Below the pieces are notes generated by a model. That model searched no databases. It worked only from the letters and a program-made list of their open reading frames with translations, and was not told where the DNA came from. Below, piece after piece: positions 45,427 to 56,094 of a stretch of 64,000 nucleotides of DNA (position 1 is the first letter of the stretch; each line of letters starts with the position of its first letter). The position numbers were made by a program, and so were the translations under genes. Origin of the DNA: Cotesia glomerata (Eukaryota > Arthropoda > Insecta > Hymenoptera > Braconidae). The stretch lies in the NCBI RefSeq assembly GCF_020080835.1, contig NC_058162.1, forward strand, positions 13,228,612-13,292,611, in the 5' to 3' direction.

Positions 45427-46679
45427 GTCATGTTAATTTTTAAGTAGCGTTACGGTAGTAGTGTATTTGAGTAATAATGTGAGTTTATGTAGTATGAGTA
45501 CGGTAAGGTAATAGTATTGAGTACTGTCGTGAGCGTGTGCTAGTAAAATAGTTGTCTTGAGGATGTCGAGCTGCACTGTAGAAAATTGACTGATGTAATG
45601 TGTCTCCCGGTCCTTTACCGACGACTGAACTTAGGTTCAGCCTCTTGGAGTGAGGTGATTACCGCGGAGGAGCGACTGAAATGTCGTCGCTTCGAAGTAC
45701 GGGAGTTTTGGCAGGCTCATGCGGTAACTTGCGGTTGACAGGCCTTGATTGCTGGATGCTCAAGGGTAATCACGAGTGCTGTCCAAGCTCCCAGGGGAGC
45801 GGAATCACTGGTAGGTCTGGGACACTAGTTGTGGAACTGTAGGAATGAGTGTGTGAGTATGCGTGTCTGGGGGTAGCGTGAAAGTGAGTTAAGCGCATGT
45901 AGCCTGTGGCATGAATGTAGTGGGGGTACCGTGAGAGGCAGTCTGGCTGGAGTAGTGAATGAATAAGTATCGTTTTGTGTAAAAGTCCGGCTTGGGACCG
46001 GATTAAGAAAGAGAGTGTTGTGGAGATCCTCGTAGAGGACGGACGTACCGTGGCTGCTAGGCTCCGTTAGATGTGTACCGTAAAAAGAGTTAGTTACGAG
46101 CTCTCGTTGAGTGAGCATCGTGTTTGTGAGTTGAGTTAGGCTCTCGTATCGGAGCTGGCATGCCTCACGCTTGCTGTTACCGTAGACGAATGGCCTGAGC
46201 CATTGTCTTTGTTTCGTGTTCGTTTAGGACTGTTTCCGCGATATATTAAATATCGATTTAGTAAATTTTCTGACTGAAAAGGTTGAGTGTTAGTTTTAGA
46301 GCACCGATTAGTGTGCCAGATATCGTCTGGTCCCGTTTTGTAAGGAAATTATTTCCTCTGAAAGACCGAATCACGTCCCTCTCTCCATAACCAGCATAAC
46401 TGAGAGGCACCAAGGTATTCCGTTACCATCGAGGCCGCTCTTGGTCATCTGGGAACATAAAAATTAAGTTATCGTATCCCGATTGCCGATACCAGTGAAA
46501 CAAAAGTCGGCTGGCGCCTGTCGGGGTTTCTGGAGAATCGAGAGATAGATGAGATGGACGAAGTGTAACGTTGTGAATTATGGGCTGCCGTGAAGATCTA
46601 CCGCATGAGAAAAATCTACGTTACAAACTTTTAAAACGAATTTTCTAATTTTTTATTTCATTCGGAAAAAATCAACAAA
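45427..46679. other. Relatively GC-rich block, possible LTR/leader remnant
   Basis: No gene found; reading frames are short (longest 97 codons, minus strand). The region is richer in G and C than its neighbours. It ends with GTCGGC followed by TGGCGCCTGTCGGGG, which looks like a retroviral primer-binding site downstream of an LTR. I could not define LTR ends or a duplication, so this remains a suggestion. Confidence 0.3.
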
Positions 46680-47267
46680 CGTGATCATGCTTCATCAACA
46701 CACTTGATCAAGTGTGAAGCAGATAGGATCATGTATGAGTTATATATGACCGTGCATGAATAATGTATGATCGTGTAAGATCATACTCAATTATGTACTT
46801 TTCAGCATGCGTGATTGTGCACAATCAGGCGTGACTATGCGTGATCATACGCAACTATACTTGACCGCACTAAAAAAAAAATTAACTTCAATCAAGACGA
46901 AAAATTCTTGAATCAAGTAAAATTTACTTAAACCAAGAAAAAATTCTTAGTTTTATAATTTTTTAACTCAAACCAAAAAGATGAAATTTTTCAAAATTAT
47001 TGACTTGATTTAAGTTAATTTTTTTTCTTTGCGTGTATAAGCGTATACTGTAAGAACTAATAGGTCTTGCATGAGCCTGTATGAAGGAGAATGGCCTTGT
47101 TTGACCATACAAGAATCTTGCTTGATCAAGCCTAATGGTGCATAATTCAAGGTTGACCAAGCCCAATGAAGTATAACCATTTGTAATTAAGCTAAATAAG
47201 GGAGCATAACCCTACCTGATCGAGTATAGCTTTGCATGATCATTCCGAAACAACACTTTTTTTATAA
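46680..47267. repeat. Low-complexity GATCATG/TGATCGTG-rich region, left part
   Basis: Many loosely spaced words such as GTGATCATG, ATGATCGTG and GCGTGATCATACGC. It continues at 47916-48350 on the other side of a solo LTR. No strict period was seen. The words are near-palindromic around GATC. Confidence 0.5.
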
Positions 47268-47272
47268 CGATT

Positions 47273-47910
47273 TGTTCAGTGAACAGGCCCAGCCACGATG
47301 AAGTCACCCCTGGGGGACTCCTAAAATCACGAGCTGCACCTGTCAACCGCTAGTTCCCGCAAAAACTAACCACCTGCGCAAAAGTAGCTTTCTCGATCAC
47401 GCCATGAATCGACTGTTTTGATTGGCTGATTGCTCCGCTGTCATATGCAGTCAGCCTTCTTCCCAAAGCTGACGAGAAAGAAGATACATTATTATTATTA
47501 TCATTTTCTACAACGCTTTTGAGTGGAACGCGTCGCCATTAATTTTTCTATACTTTCGCTTTTGATAATTTTCCGCTTTTTGCAAAATTAATTATTTAAT
47601 TTGCTTAAATTAACTCAATAATTTTTTCAAGTTTGTTGCAGATATTTTGTGTTACTTGTGCAGTTAATTCACCGCTTTTTCCAATGCCGGCTTTTTGACC
47701 ACCACGTGCCAACCGGCTTCGCTTTTTGTACATACGCTTTCATTAACTTATCCACTTTATTAACAATAATCCGCTAACTTATTAAATAAATATTAAGTGT
47801 ATATTGTAAATAAATTTCTAGTGCTCAAATTTAATCATATTTTAGTGTTTTTTAATTGAGAATCTGGTCTAACCTGATCTCGCAGTTTCCCGCTCTTAGT
47901 ACATTTGACA
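47273..47910 (+). mobile_element. Solo LTR, family 1, copy 2 (638 bp)
   Basis: Starts TGTTCAGTGAACAGGCCCAG and ends CATTTGACA. Flanks CGATT (47268-47272) and CTATT (47911-47915) are a five-base duplication with one mismatch. Same family as 8064-8707 but diverged by many substitutions. Confidence 0.8.
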
Positions 47911-47915
47911 CTATT

Positions 47916-48350
47916 AGTTGTAAAACAAATTGAACTTTTTTGTGATACATAAAATCAAATAAGAATAACTTTTTTAGTACTCATACTTGAGGGAAAGGAG
48001 ACTCGAAATTTGAGTCAATATGTGAAGAACTATAACATAACAATAATTTTTTTATCGAATTTTCAAACTTTCAGAACATTACGAATCAAATTCATAATGA
48101 TATCGTGCCCGGTATTGATTTTAGTTACGGATATAATAACTTCGGATAGAGTGACGTAGAACCACGAAAATAGTTATCGTGCATAGCCACGCTTGGCCAA
48201 GCCCGATCATGAATGATCGTATAAAGCCATACGCAGTCAAGCAGGTTCATGTTTACTTATTCTATTCAATCACAAATGGTCATGCCTGATCGAGCTTGGT
48301 CAAGTATGAATTATGTATGACTGTTCAAGGGCATGTAAAGTCGTGCATGA
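47916..48350. repeat. Low-complexity GATCATG-rich region, right part
   Basis: Continuation of 46680-47267 (GATCATGAATGATCGT, GGTCATGCCTGATCG), followed directly by plain AT-rich sequence up to the errantivirus-like LTR at 48442. Confidence 0.45.
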
Positions 48351-48600
48351 TACTCCCCACTGTGTTCTTTACAATTTACTATTGTAATTTTATTAAAAAA
48401 TCGTTGTATTAAATTCCATTAGACAAAATCGATATTACCATTGTTATGTCCACCCGCAAAATTTTTTTTCTCTCTTTTTCTTTAAATTTAAATCGTCCGC
48501 GCAGATGAAAGACTTCTCCATGCGCGAAAGCCACAATAAAATAGAAGCTACGCGACTGCTGGTTAACTAGCGGGGACTTCTGCAACCTCAGCACCGCGAG

Positions 48601-48640
48601 TATTTAAAAAGGCGATCAACAGCCAACGCCTCGTCTTAGT
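48601..48640 (+). promoter_or_regulatory. LTR core promoter: TATA box and initiator
   Basis: TATTTAAA at 48601-48608 and a TTAGTTGG initiator-like motif about 30 bases downstream (48637). The spacing fits an RNA polymerase II start, so U3 would be ~190 bases and R would begin near 48637. Confidence 0.55.
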
Positions 48641-49172
48641 TGGTTAATTCGACTTCCGCGTTTAACTGACGGGCCCGTGCCTTGTAGAGTCCTTTGCTTT
48701 AATTTTCACCGCACTTAAAGGAAGTTTGGACGCGGTTTAACTGGCAGGCCACGTATTAATTTTAAGTATCTTAGAGAGTCGTATTCCCAAAGTTCTAATT
48801 TGCCCTGCACTTAGGCGAGAATTTGGCCAGTAAGTTTATTCAAAATTTCCTAAAAGCTAGTTTTGCGCACTTTACCCTACGGGGGACTGGAGGACGTTAG
48901 CTCAATCAAATTATTAAAATTCATTAAATTAAATTATGTTAAAACCAAATTTGGGAAAGTGTAAGTTTTGGCGTTTACAAAAATAAATCTAAATAAAAGT
49001 GAAATCAGTTTTAAATCAGTTCATTTCACAAAATAAGAAGCCCGTAAAATAAACAGCCCAATTCCATCCTAATCCATCCGCTGCAAGGACCAATCAGAAG
49101 GCCCCAATCCAGGAAAAGGCGCTAACAGCTGCCCCGGAATCACGGATCCGGTAATAACTAAAAATCCTGCAA

Positions 49173-49181
49173 AGAGTAAGT
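49173..49181 (+). promoter_or_regulatory. Candidate splice donor in the LTR leader
   Basis: AGA|GTAAGT with GT at 49176-49177. It could pair with the acceptor at 57137-57139 just upstream of env to make a spliced env mRNA, as errantiviruses do. Confidence 0.45.
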
Positions 49182-49372
49182 ACATCTATTCTTAATAAAC
49201 TCCGTAATCAGTCTCAAACGAAGGCGTGGTAAATTCGTCCGTCGAAAACGTCTCACATGAATAATTAAACAACGGAATTAAAAACTCCGTTGCGTATTCT
49301 TTAAATCGTTAGTCCAAACCTCCACCGTTTATGCTACCACTTAAACGCCCTTGGACATAACATAAAGAACAC

Positions 49373-49390
49373 TGGTGGTAGCGGTGGGAT
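49373..49390 (+). other. Primer-binding site, tRNA-Leu type
   Basis: TGGTGGTAGCGGTGGGAT starts ten bases after the LTR. Its complement ends CCA and fits the 3' end of a tRNA whose acceptor stem begins GGTAGCG, which is the usual eukaryotic tRNA-Leu form. The match over 18 bases is a strong pointer to tRNA-Leu priming. Confidence 0.7.
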
Positions 49391-50545
49391 TTCGAATACG
49401 AAATTATTTAACTTTCGTTTGAGAAAACTTAAATTTTCAAAAAATTATTTTTCTTTTCTTTCTCGATCTATTTCCATTTTTTTTTATCAAGTAAATTCCA
49501 CTGTTAAGTAAACTCTAGTTTTGACAGTTTAAGAATCTCTTTCTTAAAACCTAAAATTATCAGTTTCTTTTATTCTTAAATTTTATAAATTTTCAAGTCT
49601 CATTTAAAATTCTTAAAATTTTTTCTATACATATACCATTAACTCCAGAAATTCTAATTTTTGTTTAACCTTTTTTTTTTGTTCACATCAAAGTTTTTCT
49701 TATAATTTGCTAAAGAATTTTCTTTTCATTTATTTAAAGAAGTTATAAAATTTAAAATAAAATCATTTCTTTTCATTATCTTTTTCACCTTCTATTATAA
49801 CTTTCTTCTCTTAGTCTAAATAATAGAATAAAGATTCGCTGACGTTTCTTTATTCGAGGTGCGGCTCGCATCACGCGGACTCGCACGTGTATCTCTTGTC
49901 AGCAGAAATATTGTACGTCCGTTTAAAGAATTCTTTTGCTAATTAAGCAGTTTACGGGTATTATTTTTAAATTCTATTATTCAAATTTTATTTATAAAAG
50001 TTTATTTTTTTTTGTCCCTCATCACTAGTTAGCAAAGACTTATTTTGGCAAAAAAAAAAAAAAAAAAATTTATTTTGAACCTTTACATTTATACTAACAT
50101 TCGAGAAGGGTGCTTTAAATTAAGCACCTTCTCTTACACGAAAGTTCCCCAGTTCTGGAAAGATGCTTAAAAAGCACTTTCTTTAGCTGAGAAAATTTTC
50201 ACGAAACTCAACTCTTGGGAAGGGTGCTTTGAATTTAGCGCCTCCCCTTGATCACACCGTTACCTGGCTAAAAATAAATTTTTACCAAAATAAGAAAGAA
50301 TATTTAAAAATTTGAAAAATTTTTATAATTTTTTTGGTTTTCCCCCTCTTCGTAATTTCTGTTGACTCGAGATGCTACAATGTGAATAACAAGACATTTT
50401 TTGTATATAAAATTTTTTTTTTCTGTGATACTGAATATTTTTGTCAAAAAAAAATTTTTTTTCTTTTGTCTGATTTGTAGAGGCCATAAAATTTTTTATT
50501 ACGTGCCGATATAAAAAAATTTTTTTTGGAAACTTTAAAGAGCCG
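49391..50545. other. Errantivirus-like leader, no gene
   Basis: AT-rich untranslated leader with T- and A-rich runs. Two similar pieces (AAGGGTGCTTTAAATTAAGC near 50106 and AAGGGTGCTTTGAATTTAGC near 50220) suggest a small internal duplication that could form hairpins with the flanking GCACCTTC and GCGCCTCC. A packaging or translational role is possible but unproven. Confidence 0.4.
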
Positions 50546-50845
50546 ATGGGAAAGAATAGACGGTCGGGCTATCGATATCACTTAAAACAAGTTCATTCAG
50601 ATTTTATCAACGGAAGGGTATATCACCGCTCCTTGATAGAAACTAAATATTGGGAAGAAGATACTGAGCCCGCGAAGAACGTGACCGATAAAAAGGCTGG
50701 TGGACCAAAAATCACAGAAAACGTTACGGTTGTTGATGAACTTTACGAAACAATATTAAAGATTCGCCAAGCCCAAGCCCCTATCAAGGCGCCGGTCGAG
50801 TACAAACTCCATCCGATCGACCCTAAATCTCCACCCCGAACCTAA
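50546..50845 (+). CDS. Small basic open frame upstream of gag, function unknown
   Basis: A 99-codon frame from a clear ATG (MGKNRRSGYRYHLKQVHSD) to TAA at 50845, ending in a Pro/Lys-rich tail (HPIDPKSPPRT). It is basic with no recognised domain. It lies between the leader and the gag frame and is uninterrupted, unlike gag-pol. It could be the first part of Gag joined to the downstream frame by splicing or frameshift, a separate accessory protein, or an upstream regulatory frame. The gag frame lacks a good start of its own, which favours the first option. Confidence 0.45.
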   Translation: MGKNRRSGYRYHLKQVHSDFINGRVYHRSLIETKYWEEDTEPAKNVTDKKAGGPKITENVTVVDELYETILKIRQAQAPIKAPVEYKLHPIDPKSPPRT

Positions 50846-51254
50846 AAACTTAAATTTTTGGTTAATCATCTTTCTTCCAAATCTTAGAAAGCCAAACTCA
50901 GAAAAAAAAAAACGGGCGAAAAAATTTTTTTTTTGTTTTGTCGTTTTTTTCTTATATATTAAATTCGCCGACAATTAATAAAAATTTCTTTTTCATTACT
51001 GTCTGATTAAAATATTCGATTCTTCTTTTACTGCTATATCGAAATTGCTTATAGTAAACACACGTTTTTTAACTCTTCCGTGTCTATCCGTCCGTACTCA
51101 ACATACTGCAACTCTATACACACGATAACTAATCTTTTTATCCGGTGTATTGTACTCTACAGCTGTGACCTACTTACCTAGTGACCGATAAAAATACATC
51201 GAGATTTAAATCATATAAAATTCGATTTTTTTATTTTTCTTTATTTCGAGTTCT

Positions 51255-52169
51255 TTGAGCGAAAACTTTCTTCTTAACCTTCGTCTAAATTCAAATTTAC
51301 CCGGAATAGTTAAATTTTACCTCAGGTTAGACCACCCTAGGATCGTGGAACTCTTCGAGGACGAAGAAGGAACGTTTTTCGTCCCTTGTTCAAACGATTT
51401 TCCGTTTGGAATCATGGCTAGAAGAACTTTCCGTATCGATGCCTCTATAAACAAGGAACTTCTTAAAACTCAAATACAAACATTAGCCAAAGAGCTACAC
51501 GATGCCCTCCCCTATTTTAACGGAGAAGGGCCAAACGCAGTAAAAGACTTTGAATTGTTTGATGGGATAGTAAGAAATTGGCTACCGAGCATCCCAGCAG
51601 ACAACCAAGACTTCTTTGCCCGTCGTATAGCCCAAAAACTATATGGACGAACCAAGAGATTGGTTGAACATGTCGAATTAGGCTCGATAGAAGATATCTT
51701 ACTAGTCCTAGGTCGAAAACTCAAAAGAGGTGACCCATATATCACGTGGCAGAAAAATCTAGCTGCTGCGGCTCCAAAAGATACGGAGAATATCGAAGAT
51801 TTCTACTACCGGTTAAGCGAGATGGTTCGTCGTATCGAGCTCAATGCTCCCGAAGCTGATAGGGCCGTAGTAAAACGTACATTTGAAAAAACAGCGGCTA
51901 CTACCCTGTACGAATACCTACCAGACTTCTTACGGTGCCTATGTAAAATAAGAAGAGCAGAAACTTTAAACGACATGTATCTGGCCATCGAAAACGACGC
52001 GTATAGAAGACCAGAACGTAGGCGATCTATGAGAGACGACGGACTCATTCCGGGAGAATCACTTCCATCCTCGGTAGAATTTCACCGACGACCCGGACAA
52101 GATGGTAATTACCAGCGATTCCTCATCGATACAGGGGGGATGTATGCCTCATCAATGTATCCGCTTTAA
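51255..52169 (+). pseudogene. gag: gag capsid and start of protease, errantivirus-like
   Basis: Open frame of ~300 codons; the first in-frame ATG is 51414, and upstream codons appear coding, so the true start is elsewhere or by splicing. Residues ~80-270 look like a retrotransposon capsid (FFARRIAQKLYGRTK, EDFYYRLSEMVRRIE, YEYLPDFLRCLCKIR). No zinc knuckle is present, as is usual for errantiviral Gag. The frame runs straight into the protease active site FLIDTGG, where it is disrupted by a change of reading frame (about 52137). It therefore ends at 52169 soon after. Gag and protease share one frame. Confidence 0.7.
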
Positions 52170-53779
52170 AACCTGAAACGATTATCGACACTGGAAAAGC
52201 TAGGAAATTCCGAGGTCTCAGCGACAGTACTTTTGAGACCCTAGGAGTAGTTAAATTAAAAATTCTCAATATCGAAGTCGAATTTCAAGTTTGTCGGGAG
52301 GATTTACCATTCCCCGGAGTGGGAATCCTGGGAAACAATTTCCTTGAAACCGAAAAAGCTGAAATCTCTTATGACAATCAAACTTTGGTTTTGTTATCTT
52401 CTCCAACAAAAACAACCTCCTTTCGCCTTGAAACAAAGTCTTCTTCACGGTATACATTACCACCTCGTATGAATATAGTAGTGGCAATACCAGTCCAAGA
52501 CTTCGAGAAGAATGAGGGATATCTCCCTCGAATGAACCTTCCGGACGGAGTCCTTGGAGGAGAGGCCGTTGTCAAGGTAGAGAATGGGTATGCCACGTGT
52601 ATGGTCATTAATCTTAATTCAAATCCAGTCGACATAGACATCGGACCCCAAGCACTCGAAGATTTCGAGTTCAGTAACCCTAGTTCATACGGGGACGAGT
52701 CCGATGACCCCTCCATCGAAAATTCTAGTCGTATAGCCAATTTGGAAGTACGTATTAAGACCATACTTCAGAAAATATCCCTAGGTCATCTAAATGAAGA
52801 AGAAAAAGAACAAGTTCAAAGCCTTATAAAAAACAACCACGATGTCTTTCATCTCCCTGGAGACAATCTGGGTTGCTCGAAAAATTTCACCTGCCGGATT
52901 GAAACTACCACCAACGAACCGGTGAGAATAAAACAGTATCGATTTCCCCCAGAACATCGGGAAGAAATCGCCAGGCAGGTCGAAAATCTTGAAAAACGGA
53001 ATAATTAGAAAATCTAACTCTCCGTACAATTCACCTTTGTGGATTGTACCAAAAAATCTAATGACCCTTCTATAAAAAAATATAGAATGGTTATCGACTT
53101 TAGGCAACTAAATAAAATCACTAGAGGGGATGCCTATCCTTTACCCCTAATTATCGATATTTTAGACCAGTTAGGCAACGCTAATTTCTTCAGCGTCTTC
53201 GATCTCGCCATGGGTTTCCACCAGGTTCCAATGCATCCCGCAGATGCGCCAAAAACGGCATTTTCTACCCCAGATGGTCACTGGGAATATTGTTGCATGA
53301 CTTTTGGCCTAGAATGCGCTCCATCTATCTTCCAACGAATGATGGATTCCACCTTAAGCGGGTTAAAAGGGACGGAATTATTTATTTATATCGACGATTT
53401 AGTTTGCTATGGTAAAACCCTAGAAGAACATGGGGTGAGAGTTCAAAGATTATTCAATAGATTGAGAGAAGCGGGTCTCACTCTCCAACCTGAAAAATGT
53501 AAATTTCTCTGTCCGGAAGTAGATTATTTAGGCCACGTAATAACGAAAGAGGGCATAAAACCAGACCCGAAAAAGATTTCATCACTTAAAAATGCCTCAC
53601 GACCTAGAAATCATACGGAAGCCAGAAAATTCATGGGACTTGCCAATTATTATCGAAGATTCATCCAAAATTTCGCTGAAAGGGCCAAGCCCATAACAGA
53701 TCTTACGCGAAAAACAAAGCCTTTTATATGGACCGAAGAAGCACAAATGGCATTTAATGATATCAAGAATGCCCTCTGA
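52140..53779 (+). pseudogene. pol: pol: protease remainder and reverse transcriptase
   Basis: Protease body with GILGNNFLE (the ILG motif of aspartic proteases) near 52325, then a connecting region and RT: YRMVIDFRQLNKIT, YPLPLI, FFSVFDLAMGFHQVP, AFSTPDGHWEYCCMTFGL, APSIFQRMMD, the catalytic FIYIDDLVC at about 53385-53411, LQPEKCKFL, YLGHVI and the KFMGLANYYRRFI region. The frame is open from 52319 to 53008 and from 53039 to 53779; between them two nearby frame changes (about 52995 and 53052) and stops occur. A TGA at 53777-53779 separates RT from RNase H in the same frame. Reverse transcription role. Confidence 0.85.
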
Positions 53780-54715
53780 GAAGACTCTTTCCTAAAATAT
53801 CCAGATTTTAACAAACCCTTCATCCTAGCTGTCAGCGCGTCAGACTCGGGAATATCCGGAATTCTCAGTCAAGCGACGACAGTGGGGGACGATGACCTAG
53901 AAGGAGACGGAGAGAAAATAGTGTCATGTGTCTCACGCGTCTTTCACGATACTGAAACCCGATATACAGACGTAGAAAAACAATGCCTCGCGGTAGTATA
54001 CGCGATTCAACAGTTCCGACCGTATCTCCAAAATCATTTCACTCTAATAACTAGTAGCCCTTGTATCACCTGGTTAAGAGATAGCGTAACTATAACCGAA
54101 AGACAAGCTAAGTGGCGCTCCAAATTAAGTAGATACAAATTTAACGTTGTAGTCCACCATAAAATCACCGAGCAATACGCGGAAGGGCTCTCTTATAACC
54201 CAGAAGGGCGTCCAGAATCTCCAGAACTCGCAATAAATAATAATACCGAAAACAATCCTCTAGCGCTACCGATTTCTGCTATACCGAAATCAAAAGGATC
54301 GGGTAAGAAACTCTCTGACTCGGAGGCGATTCAAGCGGTCAAACGCCCTGGTCGCCCTCCAAAACCTAAAAATAGACCAAGAGTCAGCAGCGCTCCTGAA
54401 GTAAGAGAGACCATTGCCTCTCGTCTTAGGAAAAGGGAGATGGGAAAAACGCGAGTCCCACCGAAAATAAATTATTACGAAACTAGCAACCTCGATATAA
54501 CTCCAGAAGACCCGGAGAAGACACAGGAAACCGGAAATGAAGAACAGGGGGACGACGAAGTCTTCCTACCAGCTTCCACACCAGGACCATCCATAAGTAA
54601 TTCGACTCCAGACATTGGCCAAAGGGGGACGACGAAGCAGAGAAGGAAGATGAAGCCGAAAAGAACAACGATAGGATCGTTCCACAAAAACAACGGCGAA
54701 AAACTCAAGAACTAG
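53780..54715 (+). pseudogene. pol: pol: RNase H and start of Pro/Lys-rich linker
   Basis: Same frame as RT after one stop. RNase H-like segment: FLKYPDFNKPFILAVSASDS (about 53790-53850), then the SRVFHDTETRYTDVEKQCLA region, QFRPYL, TERQAKWRSKLSRYKF and an EGLSYNPE end. The first catalytic Asp (usually in DAS) is Ser here (VSAS), and the last block is also altered, so nuclease activity is doubtful. After the domain a basic linker begins (AVKRPGRPPKPKNRP). At a G run near 54623 the frame changes to that of the following segment. Confidence 0.75.
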
Positions 54716-56094
54716 TAAAAATGTTTGATGAACTCCTCAAAAGACGACCTCCAACGGAAAATGTCTACACAGAGAGAGCACTAGAAAGAATCCGTAGAGA
54801 AGAAGCAATATCTAATTACACTCCCCAAGAGTATGCCAAAATAAAACGGACGAGCTTGGAGACCGCAAAAACAATTCTTGAGTCCTTAGACAAACACCCA
54901 ACTCTCTGGCGAAGTGAAGAAGACTCGTTAAATGATGATATAATACCCGAAATTAACGTCGACAAATTTCTGAGAGATAACAGCGACCAGTTCGAAGAAG
55001 GATCAAGCAGCAATATCAGTCCAGAAGAAACCGAAGGAACCGAAGATCACAGCGAAACGGAGCCTCCCATCATCTTAAAACCTTCGACTTCTGTCGACGA
55101 CATAGATACAAGAAACAAAAATAATTTAACCCCTCAGAACGTAAATCGATCTCAGTTCATCGGATGTTTAGGAGACGGTCCAGAACCCCGAACTCCAATC
55201 TTCGCAAGAGTCCTCATTCCTGACGAACTAGCGGCCATGGGTATCTATTATGACCATACTAGCGGCCAAATCGTAGATGAAAACGCTAAAGCCATAAACG
55301 AAAGGGCCGAAACCGAATCGGCTAAACCCAACGACACTCTTACCGAAACGGAACAGGGACAAAATAGCCCGCAAATAAATAATAATAATAAACCGCACAG
55401 TAATTCAGAAAAGTCTAGCGATTCAGATAGAAATAAACGCGAAACAACTCCAAGCAGAAGTAATATAGTGGGGGACGACATAGGGAATCGTCGATTTGGA
55501 CCACCCTTTGTCGCCTACGACCCTCCAACATTTGAAGAAGCGGAAGATATCTTCGCAGAAAGACATCATCGGCCAAAAATAGCTTCACCCTCGAGTTCCG
55601 ACGAAAATGTACCACCAAAAAGCCCTGAAATAAAAATTAAATTTTCAATCAGCCGAGACGAGCTTACTTATGCCCGAGACCATTTAGTACACTTTTTAGC
55701 AGCTGATTGCGAGATAATAAAACCCGTAACGAAGCTGCTCCGCGACTTAAAATTTATAAATGCCGACGACCTTCACGCCTCAAAACCTACGAAGGGGGAC
55801 GTATTTGTCACCAAGTTAGGTCGTTGTAAAATCTTCACGGTATTTATCAAAACAAAAAATTTCGAAAAATTAGACCCAATCGACCTGATCAAAGGATTGA
55901 GAAATCTTCGACAGTCGATGCACAAACACGACATCCATTTACTTCGCTGTGCAAAGCAGGGGGATGAATTCGATGATTTAGATATCCAAGCTTATTTATT
56001 ACACGAATTAAGAGACTGCCCAATAATAATTACCTTGTCCGAAGGGAACGTCGAGGTACCAGACGAATCCCTTCGAACAAAAATAATTGAATAA
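54626..56094 (+). pseudogene. pol: long RNase H-integrase linker ending in a macrodomain-like segment
   Basis: About 490 codons between RNase H and integrase, open to a TAA at 56092-56094 after which the same frame continues into integrase. From MFDELLKRRPP (54721) the first ~300 residues are acidic/Ser/Asn-rich and probably disordered. Residues ~313-442 (55657-56046) look folded: HLVHFLAADCEI, KGDVFVTKLGRCKIF, FIKTKNF, LIKGLRNLRQSMHKHDI, GDEFDDL and PIIITLSEG. The order and spacing match a TARG1/OARD1-type macrodomain (ADP-ribose hydrolase). The lysine in FIKTK (377 or 379) and Asp418 (GDEFDD) sit where that family has its catalytic Lys and Asp. Known gypsy elements usually have only a short linker here. 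The macrodomain call is inference from pattern. Confidence 0.6.

Larger units (their letters stand above)
48442..49362 (+). repeat. 5' LTR of the errantivirus-like element (921 bp)
   Basis: Begins TGTTATGTCCA and ends TGGACATAACA, an 11-base inverted terminus. A TATA-like TATTTAAAAAGG lies at 48601, and AATAAA-type signals at about 48981-48996. The first 105 bases recur at 62434-62538. Confidence 0.88.

Noticed and set aside
45427..46679. Complete LTR retrotransposon 5' end
   Set aside because: A primer-site-like motif is present, but I could not find matching LTR ends, a duplication or gag/pol.
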